Shown: positions 44,687 to 55,200 of the stretch, piece after piece
Position numbering within the stretch: the stretch's first letter is position 1
Layout: each line of letters begins with the position of its first letter
DNA from: Paenibacillus helianthi
GTDB taxonomy: Bacteria; Bacillota; Bacilli; Paenibacillales; Paenibacillaceae
Assembly (NCBI RefSeq): GCF_001909055.1
Contig: NZ_LVWI01000014.1
Coordinates: forward strand, 62,001-126,000
Length of the DNA: 64,000 bases
Direction of reading: 5' to 3'
Position numbers and translations under genes: made by a program
Notes under the pieces: model-generated
Database searches by the model: none
What the model was told of the DNA's origin: nothing
Seen by the model: the letters and a program-made list of their open reading frames with translations, nothing else

Positions 44687-46013
44687 ATTTGATGCCCTTC
44701 TTTTCGATTTCCGCCTTGGCTTCATCCAGCGCCTGCCTGGCCGTCTTCCTGCCGGTGAGCGCCGAGGTGATGGCATCCTGCAGCACACCCGACCACTCCA
44801 CATAAGATGACATGCTCGGCCTGTTGATCGCATATTCAAATTGTTCGGTCATCAGGTTCCGGTTCAGGTATTTTTCCTCATTCTCGAATTGGTCGATCTG
44901 CTCGTTCCAGACTGAAAGGCCTCCAATTTGGTCCTTGGCAGACACTTCATTTCTCATGCTGATCGTCAAATCAATAAATTTCCAGGCCCAGTCTTTATGA
45001 CGTGAAGTTCGGGTAATGCCGAGTGCGCCGCCCCCGGTAACGGTGGAGCTTCTTTGATATCCCTGGAAACCGGGCACGAGCGCCATTTTAAAGCCGGGTT
45101 TGCGGCTGAGGATCGGATCGGCATAAGCCCAGCTGATCAAAAAAGGCGTCTTGCCCTCCGCGAAGGTCTCAATAGACGACATATCGCCTGCAGTCAGGGA
45201 AGCGGGATCGGATAAACCGCTGCTCCGCAGGGTGTTCACCATGAATTCCAGCGCTTGCACGCCGCCGCCCTCATTGAATACCCAGCGGCCGTTGGCATCC
45301 TTCGCCTGCACGCCAAGGGCGTTGGCCAGCAGCGTATAATCGGTGATCAGGCCTTCGCCCGGCTTCCAGCTCCAGATCAGGCCGTACTTGGCAAGTCCCT
45401 TATCCTGAATGTACTTTGCCATGTCCTTCAGTTCCTCCCAGGTGGCTGGAGGAGCATAAATGCCGGCGCTTCTCAGCATCGATTCATTATAGTAGAGGAA
45501 CTTCTCTTCCATGATGACCGGGAAGGCATATAAATCAGGAAGCGCATATAAATCATTGCTGATGACCCGCTGGTTATAAGCAATGGGTACCAATTTATCA
45601 ATTACACTTCCTGTGACATAGTTCCGCAGAGGCTCAAGCAAGCCGGTTCTGGCAAATCCGGTGGTCCAGACCGTATCGACCAGGATAATATCCAAATCTG
45701 AGCCTCCCCGCAGGATGCTGTCTTCTATCTGGTCATGCAGCGAGTTGATATCGGTGGAGCGGATATCGACTTTAATCCCATATTGCTCTTCATACCGCGC
45801 GGCAATTTTCCTGATATAAGGCAGATAGGAGTTTTCGATCAGAATGCTGATCTGGTCAGGACGGCCGGAGACCGGAGATGTTGATTGGGCTGCTTCATTT
45901 CCGGATCCGCGTTCATTCGAACGGGTGTTGAAGATGAAGATGAAGATGAAGATGGCTGCCAGGGTCAGGAGAGACAGTAATAACAGATAATAAAAAGGCT
46001 TGGATCTGAGCAT
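44685..46013 (-). CDS. Membrane-anchored solute-binding protein, family 1
   Basis: 442 residues from ATG 46013; GTG 46025 or TTG 46040 are possible. The N-terminal helix (about 6-28, very rich in Phe/Ile/Leu) has no lipobox cysteine, so the protein is probably held by an uncleaved anchor. The mature part is an UgpB/MalE-like fold: ISILIENSYLPYIRK, DIILVDTVWTTGFA and ATWEELKDMAKYIQ. It has no permeases beside it but is convergent with the YesMN-like pair, so it could be a ligand-presenting accessory to that sensor rather than an importer part (inference). Confidence 0.82.
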   Translation of the reverse strand: MLRSKPFYYLLLLSLLTLAAIFIFIFIFNTRSNERGSGNEAAQSTSPVSGRPDQISILIENSYLPYIRKIAARYEEQYGIKVDIRSTDINSLHDQIEDSILRGGSDLDIILVDTVWTTGFARTGLLEPLRNYVTGSVIDKLVPIAYNQRVISNDLYALPDLYAFPVIMEEKFLYYNESMLRSAGIYAPPATWEELKDMAKYIQDKGLAKYGLIWSWKPGEGLITDYTLLANALGVQAKDANGRWVFNEGGGVQALEFMVNTLRSSGLSDPASLTAGDMSSIETFAEGKTPFLISWAYADPILSRKPGFKMALVPGFQGYQRSSTVTGGGALGITRTSRHKDWAWKFIDLTISMRNEVSAKDQIGGLSVWNEQIDQFENEEKYLNRNLMTEQFEYAINRPSMSSYVEWSGVLQDAITSALTGRKTARQALDEAKAEIEKKGIK

Positions 46014-46040
46014 AGACTTGTCCACACACCCCCAAAGCAA

Positions 46041-46620
46041 AGTCGGGTTATCTTTCTCTAATAGTATAGTGGGATTATTTGATTAAATCGACTGAAATGT
46101 TTTTTTCGAAACAATCGACTATTCAGTAATGGTTCTTTGAAGACAAGTCTCACCTATGTTTAGGTGTATTCAATGTCGGGAACTCTTTGGCCCACACATT
46201 GTGACAGGTGTTATTACAGGAATCAACGGTTTGTGCCAAGAATAGATACAAAATGTGCCAAAAGAACGTTACAAAACTGCTCGAATTAACCCTATTTAGT
46301 GACAAGATGAATTACAACTCACATCCATTTTCAAAAAAACTGTACAGGAATAAAAATTAGCGTCCACAAGAAGACCAAAGACTGGAGAAGATCGATCTGT
46401 ACTCGATCATCCCCAGTCTTTTTGTCGTTGCGACAATGCTCGTTTCATCGCTGTTTTCCTGAGTGAAACGAGATTAGAGAGAATAAAAATGATTTCTGAG
46501 GAATAATATGGTAATTACCACGGGGAATGAAGGTTTTTAGGAATGTATTTATTTCACAAAATGCAGAGCACAGAGTATGATTCTATCCATTAAAAACCAA
46601 AGTATAGTTAATGATAGATA
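46041..46620. other. AT-rich non-coding stretch with clustered hairpins
   Basis: No gene recognised. Contents: CACCTA-tgtt-TAGGTG at 46151-46166; TGTGCCAA twice, 22 bases apart (46232 and 46254); a terminator-like hairpin with T5 at 46377-46423; TTGTCG-ttg-CGACAA at 46422-46436; CTCGTTTCA / TGAAACGAG at 46439-46472. The terminator-like element has no gene upstream on its strand. No transposase remnant found. Confidence 0.5.
46377..46423 (+). terminator. Orphan terminator-like hairpin
   Basis: AAAGACTGG pairs with CCAGTCTTT, inner GATCGAT/ATCGATC-like pairing, T5 tail. Confidence 0.65.
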
Positions 46621-46622
46621 AT

Positions 46623-46652
46623 TTGACAACAGCCGGAATTATATTCCATAAT
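46623..46652 (+). promoter_or_regulatory. Promoter of the depsipeptide cluster
   Basis: TTGACA (46623-46628), 18 bases, CATAAT (46647-46652), about 95 bases before the first cluster gene. No second promoter is apparent before either synthetase gene, so the cluster is probably one transcript. Confidence 0.6.
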
Positions 46653-46747
46653 AAGTAACGGGAGGCATAAGAAAGGTATAAGGTAATAAAATTTATTACT
46701 TATGTTGATTTATATTCACTCATGAATTTACAAGGGAGGGTGCATAC

Positions 46748-47632
46748 ATGATTCAAATTGATCATTTAACCAAAAAATTCCCAAATCAAAAAGGTTTGTT
46801 TGATGTCAGCATCCAAGTGGATATGGGGCAGATCTTTGGTTATCTTGGACCGAATGGAGCTGGTAAATCTACCACGATCCGTCACTTAATGGGATATATG
46901 CAGCCTGACACCGGTAAAGCGACTATCAACGGATATGATTGCTGGGAAGAATCAGACAAGATACATAGCATATTAGGTTATGTCCCAGGTGAAATCGCCT
47001 TTGTTGAAGGCATGACTGCCGTGGACTTTTTGGATGCTATGGCAGGTATGAGGAATCTAAAGTCAAACACGCGGCGTAAGGAATTAATTGAAACCTTTGA
47101 TTTAGATATGAGAGTGCCCATCCGGAAAATGTCCAAAGGCATGAAACAAAAGTTGGCAATTATTAACGCTTTTATGCACGATCCTGAGGTTATTATTCTA
47201 GATGAACCCAGCTCAGGTCTGGACCCTCTGATGCAAAAGACATTTGTAGATCTGTTGCATAAGGAGAAAAGTAAAGGGAAAACCATTCTCATTTCCTCCC
47301 ATATTTTCAGTGAACTAGAGGATACTGCGGATACTATAGCTATCATCCGTAAAGGCCGGATAATAACCGTTCAGGAACTGTCCCTATTAAAAGGTGAGAT
47401 GGCTGCTAATAGATATGAGGTGGAGTTCTACCGTCAGGAAGATCTTCAGACGATTGTTCATTCCGGACTTGTCGTACAAAGCCACTCCGGGAATAAGGCG
47501 GTTATTTCTGTCGATAGGGAGATTAGCGAAATTTTGGAACAAATTAGTCAATATCCGATCAAGGCGTTGGATATACCACGGCAGCGCCTGGAAGACGTAT
47601 TCATGAAATATTATTATGACGAGGAGGCTTAA
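46748..47632 (+). CDS. ABC transporter ATPase (CesC-like)
   Basis: 294 residues. Walker A GPNGAGKST, variant signature MSKGMKQKLAI, Walker B VIILDEPSSGLDP, H-loop ISSHIF, then an about 80-residue C-terminal extension of the BcrA/NatA type. AGGGAGGGT precedes ATG. First gene of the synthetase cluster, paired with the permease 3 bases downstream; expected role is export of, or self-protection against, the product, as for CesCD of the cereulide cluster. Confidence 0.9.
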   Translation: MIQIDHLTKKFPNQKGLFDVSIQVDMGQIFGYLGPNGAGKSTTIRHLMGYMQPDTGKATINGYDCWEESDKIHSILGYVPGEIAFVEGMTAVDFLDAMAGMRNLKSNTRRKELIETFDLDMRVPIRKMSKGMKQKLAIINAFMHDPEVIILDEPSSGLDPLMQKTFVDLLHKEKSKGKTILISSHIFSELEDTADTIAIIRKGRIITVQELSLLKGEMAANRYEVEFYRQEDLQTIVHSGLVVQSHSGNKAVISVDREISEILEQISQYPIKALDIPRQRLEDVFMKYYYDEEA

Positions 47633-47635
47633 GTT

Positions 47636-48442
47636 ATGAACTTCTCCTTATATAAAGCGATGATGAAAGGACACGGGAAGTTCCTCTTTACTTGTGCTTT
47701 CACGGGCTTTCTCTGTTTGTATTTACTCGTTATGACATTCCCGTTACTGTCCGATTCACAGCAATTTAATGATGTTATCAAAAGCTTGCCCAAGAGTGTA
47801 ATGGATGCATTCGGAATCCAAGGGAATTTGACCAATGCAGTGGAATATATGGCTATGAATTTTTACAATTCTATCTACCTGTATTTACTGATGGCGTACA
47901 CGATTCTGACAGCTTGCCAGTTAGTCAGTAGATTTGTAGATCGAGGATCAATGGCTTATCTATTATCGACCCCAGTGACGAGAAGAAAGGTGATTAATAC
48001 TCAAGCAGCAGTTCTTGTAACCGGGCTTGTTGTAATGTGTCTATTCACCTATCTTGGAGGGTATTTCGGAGTACTTTCATTCGTTAATAACAGTGAATTT
48101 GATTTGGGTGTTTTTACGGAATTAAATCTAATAGTCATGCTGATATTTCTTCTAATTGGATCTTATTCTTTCTTGTTCTCCTGTATATTCGATGAAGAGA
48201 AGACAGCCCTCGGAGCAGGTTTTGGGGTTACTTTATTATTCTATGGACTTGATATGGTCAGCAAATTGTCTGAGAAGCTGTCATGGCTCAAATATTGTAC
48301 GATATTCACTTTGTATCAGCCCGAGAAAATTATCCAGGGTACGTATGATACGGTGAGCATAAGCCTTGTGTTAGTTGTTGTATCCATTCTTATTTTTGCA
48401 GCAGCATCCTTTATATTTCAAAAAAGGGATCTTTCTTTGTGA
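47636..48442 (+). CDS. ABC-2 type permease (CesD-like)
   Basis: 268 residues, six membrane helices (about 17-38, 78-100, 115-140, 160-180, 187-205, 240-262). Contains STPVTRRKVINTQ, the cytoplasmic loop common in NatB/ABC-2 antibiotic exporters. Follows the ATPase directly and forms its membrane half. Confidence 0.85.
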   Translation: MNFSLYKAMMKGHGKFLFTCAFTGFLCLYLLVMTFPLLSDSQQFNDVIKSLPKSVMDAFGIQGNLTNAVEYMAMNFYNSIYLYLLMAYTILTACQLVSRFVDRGSMAYLLSTPVTRRKVINTQAAVLVTGLVVMCLFTYLGGYFGVLSFVNNSEFDLGVFTELNLIVMLIFLLIGSYSFLFSCIFDEEKTALGAGFGVTLLFYGLDMVSKLSEKLSWLKYCTIFTLYQPEKIIQGTYDTVSISLVLVVVSILIFAAASFIFQKRDLSL

Positions 48443-48479
48443 ATGAATCGACTAATTTGTCAGCGGGGAGAGAGAACAT

Positions 48480-49184
48480 GTGAAATTATTTTGTATACCG
48501 TATGCAGGAGGTTCTGCAACTTACTATTTGAAGTGGAGGAGGCATTTGGACCAAGATATCAAACTGATTCCCTTGGAGCTCTCTGGTCGAGGAGAACGGT
48601 TCGGAGAACCTCTATACCAAAACTTTCAGGAGGCGGTAGAGGATCTTTACAGCCGCTTATTGAGGGAACTGGACACGGGGGAACCTTACGCTATCTTCGG
48701 CCATAGTATGGGGGCTTTACTTGCTTTTGAATTGTATCAGAAACTGCAGTTTAACAAGAAGTTTCTTCCCAGACATATGTTTTTTTCAGGTAAAGAAGCA
48801 CCCCATATTAACTTGTTTTTGTCCCGCAGGGAAGAAATTCATCTGCTGCCGGATGATCGGTTTTTAGAAAAACTAAAAGAATACAATGGGGTTACAGAGG
48901 ATTTTCTGGATAGCCGGGAGCTGATTGAAATGTTCCTGCCAGTGATTCGGGCTGATTTCCGTATGGTCGAGACCTACAGCTTCATTCCTGTCCGTAACAA
49001 AATGAATTGCCCCATAACTGTTTTACAAGGCAGACGGGATTATATGACAGATGAGGAAGTTCAAGCGTGGGAGATGCACACAACGGGTACCTGTGTTGTA
49101 GTTCCTTTTGAGGGCGCACATTTTTTTATTAATGAGCATTTATCTCAGGTAATCCATATTATTCATTCCAGTGTAAAGGGTTGA
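48480..49184 (+). CDS. Type II thioesterase (CesT/GrsT-like)
   Basis: 234 residues from GTG 48480 behind GGGGAGAGAG. LFCIPYAGGSATYY is the family start; nucleophile Ser in FGHSMGALLAFEL, Asp in LQGRRDYMT and His in GAHFFINEH complete the triad. Such enzymes clear misprimed carrier domains in NRPS systems. Located directly before the synthetase gene. Confidence 0.93.
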   Translation: MKLFCIPYAGGSATYYLKWRRHLDQDIKLIPLELSGRGERFGEPLYQNFQEAVEDLYSRLLRELDTGEPYAIFGHSMGALLAFELYQKLQFNKKFLPRHMFFSGKEAPHINLFLSRREEIHLLPDDRFLEKLKEYNGVTEDFLDSRELIEMFLPVIRADFRMVETYSFIPVRNKMNCPITVLQGRRDYMTDEEVQAWEMHTTGTCVVVPFEGAHFFINEHLSQVIHIIHSSVKG

Positions 49185-49214
49185 GCATGACTAATATTAT
49201 AACCGAGGTGGACA

Positions 49215-52200
49215 ATGAATTCTTCCATTAATAAAGAGATACAAGAGGTTGTAATAGAGCTGGAGAAAACCATTCAGAGTATTCCGTTCATTGAGAAGTC
49301 CGGAATCATAGTAACTGAAACGGAATATTCGATTCCCCCCGTGCATCTGAACGATCTTTTCCCCGATGGCAGTATTGAAGCGGTACGTAATCCTTATATT
49401 CAAGATACCATCCTCCCAAAATCTGCGGTTATTGAGCAAGAAGCCATTGATCGGCAAAAACCAGCAATTAGTTATGGAGCTCCTCTAAACATTGAGCCAC
49501 ACTACCCTGCAACCTTGCAGCAACTGTTAAAGAATGCGGCTGACAAGCATGGAAGTCAGGGTATTCACTTTATTTATATGGATGGAACGGAGAGCTTCTG
49601 TAGTTATACTGAACTTTTGCACGAAGCACAGTGCCTACTGTATGGATTGAAGAAGCTAGGCCTGCAGCCTGGAGACTCTGTTATCTTCCAGTTTAAAGAC
49701 AACAAAAAGATTATTATTTCCTTCTGGGCTTGTGTATTGGGCGGATTTTTGCCGACTCCAATAGCCATAGCGCCTATCTATTCCGAGATGAACGCCTTGT
49801 TGACCAAAATTTATAATTCGTGGAGTTTGCTGGATCATCCTGTGATTTTATCTGAGCTTGAGCTTGAACCAAAGCTGGCAGAACTCGAAGTTCTCTGGAA
49901 TGAAAATGAAGTGCGAATAGCCTGTTACGAAAATATAAAAGCAGACTTTCCCGACACGAATGGGTTTGAAGCTGCAGAGGACAGCTTTGTTCTCAACCTG
50001 CTTACTTCTGGAAGCACCGGTAAACCCAAATGCGTACAGCATCGTAACAGCTCGATTATTTGGAGATCAATGGCTACTTCCGTTCATAATCAGTTTGATC
50101 ATCGCGATATTTCGCTAAACTGGATGCCCTTGGATCATGTGGGCGGTATTGTGATGTTTCATGTAAGGGATGTTTGTTTGGGCTGTACCCAAGTGATAGG
50201 CCATATTGACAGCATTGTGAATAATCCCTTACTGTGGCTGGACTGGATCGATTATTATAAAGCAACTTTGACCTGGGCGCCGAACTTTGCTTTTTCCATG
50301 TTAAACGATGCAGTAGCTGCAGCCGGTGAACGAAGCTGGAACTTGTCCTCCATGCGGTATGTCCTGAACGGAGGAGAAGCAGTTGTAGGTAAAGTGGCAC
50401 ACCGTTTTCTCAATCTGCTGAAGCCGTTTCACCTTCCAGCCAATGCGCTAATTCCGGCTTACGGTATGTCAGAAACCTCATCAGGTATTGTTGAATCCCA
50501 TCTTCTAATGCGAGACACGCCCTCGGGGATCCATTACATAGACAAAAATTCACTAAGTGGTACAATCAGACACGTTTCCGCTGATGATCCGAATCACGTA
50601 GTTTTCACAGAATCGGGTACGCCGATACCCGGTGTGGCATTACGGATTGTTGACAGCGCCAATGCCCTTCTGAATGAGGGCAATATCGGCCGTCTGCAAG
50701 TCAAAAGCCCTTCAGTTATGAATGGTTATTACAAGAATGACGATGCTAATCAGGAATCCTTTATTGATGGGTGGTTTGAAACCGGGGATTTGGGATTTTT
50801 GATCGACGGGAGACTTACGGTTACCGGTAGGGCAAAGGACGTTATCATCATTAACGGAAACAATCATTATAACTACGATATTGAAGCAGCTATTGAGGAA
50901 ATTGACGGAATTGAAGTCACCTATGTAGCCGCGTGTGCCATTCCGGATGAACAGAATGTAGATCAGCTTGCAGTATTTTTTGTTCTGGACGAGGATTCCG
51001 GTTCCCGCCTGCCGCAAATGATAGACCAAATTAAATATGACGTCAGCAGAAAATTTGGCCTTTATCCTGCCATAATCATACCCCTCTCCCAAGATGAGTT
51101 CCCTAAAACCAACAGCGGCAAAATTCAACGCAATGAGCTGATTCAAAAGTATAAAAACGGAGCCTTCGTCCCGATCAAAAAACAAATCGACATATTGCTC
51201 AGCAATGAATATACGCTTCCAGACTGGAGCTATAAACAGAAGTGGATAAGCTGCGAACTTGATGAAACGGAGCCTAGCAAGATTAAAGCCGAGAATACAG
51301 TAGTTTTTGCCAACTCGGTAGAAGATACACCTTCTGAACTTCAGGAAGGGATACTGGTATTGAAGGGTGAGCATTTCCGGAAAGCGGATTCCAGACAGTA
51401 TTATATCAACCCTTCTAATCCGGATGATTATCAGAATCTTATGGAATGCTTAGCGGAAGAAGCCTTTTGGATGGAGTACGTAGTTCATCTTTGGAACATA
51501 GGATCTGTGAAAAAGATTGGCTCGGTTCAGGATCTTAAGGATGCCCAACTGGACGCAAGTATTAGTCTGCTGTATTTAACCAAAGCACTGAAGAGATATG
51601 AAGATCGGGATATTTATCTCTTTATGGTGACCTCCCAGGCTATAGGGGCATTAGGAAATGAGGTTGTTCATTATGAACAGGCAACCATCCCTGGCTTCAT
51701 TAAAACTATTTCCCATGAATTACCCCATGTTTTTTCTAAGCTGATAGATATACCAGACAATGAGAATATTGAATTAATGGAAATTCTGAGCAGGGAATCT
51801 ATTGCACAGGATCAATACCGGGTTGTTGCCTACAGAAATCACTGTCGGCTGGTTCCTGTTATCGAGAAGATGGACATGCTGGCTACAGCGAGTCGCCGAC
51901 TTCCTTTGAAGAAGCAAGGATTATACATAGTGACCGGTGGATTAGGCGGAATCGGTATACTTGTATGCGAGCAGCTCATGGAGCAATATGCAGCTAATAT
52001 TCTGGTTATCGGCAGGACGCAATTGACTGTCCCTCAGAAAAAAGAAGCTTTCGAGCGTCTAAAGAATAAAGAAGCCGCTGGCGGAACGATCCGGTATGAG
52101 ACAGCTCTCCTGACAGATCAATTGCGATTATCCAACCTGATTACCGAATTTGAAGCAGAGCAGCAGCAATCCCTAAGCGGTGTTATTCATCTTGCAGGTA

Positions 52201-55200
52201 TTATTCAGGAGTACCTTATGGAAGATCAGACTCAAGAGCAGCTGGATGAAATGTATGAAGCCAAGGTTTACGGCACTTGGGTGCTCCATCAGCTTGTTAA
52301 AGATAAGAAAGATATCCTGTTTATTTCGTCGTCCTCGGCAAGAACCTTACATTCCGGGATGACAGTAGGAGCGTATTGCTCCGCGAATCAATTCATGGAG
52401 ATCTTCACGGTCTACCAGAATCAATCTGCTCTTATGCAGGCTTACTGCTTCTCCTGGAGTTTGTGGGATGAGCTGGGTATGGGAAGCGGTTTAATCATTA
52501 AGAATCAATTGGGCAGCAGAGGGTATAGTCCCATTACCAAACAAAACGGAATTTTGTCCTTGTGGGCGGGGTTGAGGTCTGGGGAACCTGTACAATTCAT
52601 TGGTCTGAACGGCGCTAAGAAGGAAATCCAGGAATTAAGCCATGCGGATGTCCCTCCCGTTCACCGGGTAACGATATTTATTCAGACAGCAGTTGAGCCT
52701 AATCAGCTTAAAAAGATTAACGATTTATTTAAAGAAATAGCTGCAGCTTCTGCAGGCACGGAAGCCCCGCAGATTGAACTGAAGCAGATTGAACAGATGC
52801 CTCTTGATGAGGCTGGGGAAGTTGATCTGAGAATGCTGGCGGAGCTTTCAGCGCCTGCTAAGCCCTTGGAGAGCAGTCCCAGAAATGAATTGGACCAGGT
52901 CCTTATTATGTGCTGGAAAAAAATCCTCAACGATTCCCGTATCACCATTAATGACCATTTCTTTGAACTCGGCGGAAATTCATTACAAGCGACTCAATTG
53001 GTCTCAATTTTGCGCAGCGAAATTAAGGTTCAGGTGGAACTCGAAGATTTGTTTAACTTTCCAGAATTAAAGCGGCTGTCTGATGTTCTGAATGAAAGAC
53101 TGTACAAAGAAGAAAGAGGCAAGATGGAACCAGTTGTCCCCAGAGTTAGAGGTTCAAAGGTTCAAATGTCGTCCGCACAGAAACGGCAATGGGTTTTGTA
53201 TGAGCTGGAGCCGGATAATCCCTTCTACAATAACACTGTGGTAATACAAATAAAGGGCCATATCCACGCCGGATATATGGAGCAGGCCATTCAGGAAATT
53301 ATCCGGCGGCACGAAATTTTGAGAACGACCTTTGACGTTATTGAGGATCAGGCTGTTCAGATTATTCAAGCTCAAGCACCCGTTAAGGCTGTAATCCGTG
53401 ACCTGACTTCATTGACAGAGGAACTACGGCAGGACACTGTGGATACACTTATTAGAGAAGAGTCTATGAAGCCGTTTGACCTGGTAAAAGGTCCGGTTTG
53501 CAGATTTCAGATTCTCAGAACAGCGGAGGATCACTGTACTCTTATTGTATCTATTCATCATATTGTCTCGGATGGATGGTCTGTTGGTGTGCTGCTTAAA
53601 GAATTCTCTCATTATTATTTCACTCTGCTGGATGGGCATGGTCTCCCTGCAGAGGTGCTAGAGATTCAATATGCTGATTTTGCCCTTTGGCAAGAAGAGT
53701 GGTTTAAGAGTGAAGAGCATAACAAGCAAATGGCATACTGGGAAAAGCAATTGACAGGCGAGCTTCCCGTGCTGGATTTGCCAACGGACAAGCCTCGTCC
53801 GGATATCCAAACCTATCGGGGCACAGTAGAAGTACTTCGGATCAGTAAGGGATTAACAGATAATTTAAAGAGGATGGCACAGGAAGAAGGAGCCACCCTA
53901 TACATGGTTTTATTGGCGGGGTTTGCAGCACTGCTGAAGCGTTATTCCAACCAGGATGAACTCCTGCTAGGCTCTTTATTCGCTAACCGGAACCGGAGAG
54001 AGGTAGAACCGCTTATTGGTTTTTTCACCAATACGCTGCCTTTACGGCTAACATGCAAGGGGACATTCCGTGAATTTCTAAGACAAGTTAGGTCTACGGT
54101 GCTGGATGCGCAAAAGAATCAGGACATTCAGTTTGAGGAGATCATAGAGCGCTTAAATGTAGAACGAGACCCATCCAGGCATCCGCTGTTTCAAACGATG
54201 TTTGTCCTGCAAAATGCGCCTATGAAGCCTGTATCACATACAGATGGACAGATGGAAGCGGACATTTATTACAACGAGACCTCAAAATTTGATTTGTCCA
54301 TGCAGGTTTTCGAGGATAAAGGCGAATTGAAGGTTGTTTTGGAATATAGTACCGATCTTTATGTTCAATCCACAATACAAAGGATGCTGAACCATTATAA
54401 AACACTTCTGGAGAAGGCGGTCATTACTCCTTCCCGTGCAGTGGATTCTTACGAAGTCATTACTCAGAAAGAGCGATTGCAAATTCTCGAAGAATGGCAA
54501 ACACCTTTAGCAGCACAGGAAGCTGCCTACGGGGAAACACTGGTGTCTCTGTTTGAACAAGCAGTGGAGGAAACGCCAGATTCTTGTGCATTGGTTTATG
54601 AAGGCGAGGAGATGACCTACAGTGAATTGAACAAGTGGTCCAATAAACTTGCATTGTTTTTGCTGCAGCAAGGTTTGGACCAGGATGAAATCATCGGTAT
54701 TATGACGGAGCGATCCTTCATGATGATTATCGGAATTCTGGCGGTGCTCAAAGCGGGATGTGCTTATATGCCTATTGATCCCGCGTTTCCTGCGGAGCGC
54801 ATCCGCTATATGATTGACGATAGCCGCGCGAGGAAGGTTTTGGTTCAGAATAGCCTGGCTGATAAGGTCTACGGAGTTGCAGAGGCAGTTAATCTTGACA
54901 ATCCGGAGATTTATACAGGTGATGGAGAAAACTTACATGTGAACCTCAATTCCAGGCAATTAGCATACGTTATTTATACATCAGGCACCACGGGTAAACC
55001 CAAGGGAGTCATGATCGAGCATGCAAGTGTAGCAAATATTATTATGGATCTTCAGGAGAAATATCCTTTGGAGAAGGAGGATGCTTATTTATTCAAAACT
55101 CCTGTCACCTTCGATGTATCTGTGGCGGAATTGTTCGGGTGGTTTCATAAGGGTGGAAGCCTGGTCATTCTCAGACAGGGAGAGGAGAAAGAGCCTCTTT

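Noticed and set aside
46041..46747. Insertion sequence remnant beside the synthetase cluster
   Set aside because: The two TGTGCCAA copies are direct, not inverted, and no transposase-like reading frame or target duplication is visible.
49215..52900. Loading module of a bacillaene-like (PksJ) trans-AT PKS
   Set aside because: PksJ also has a hydroxy-/keto-acid loading ligase and KR, but here no ketosynthase occurs in 14.8 kb and the A-KR-PCP module recurs in protein 2, as in depsipeptide synthetases.
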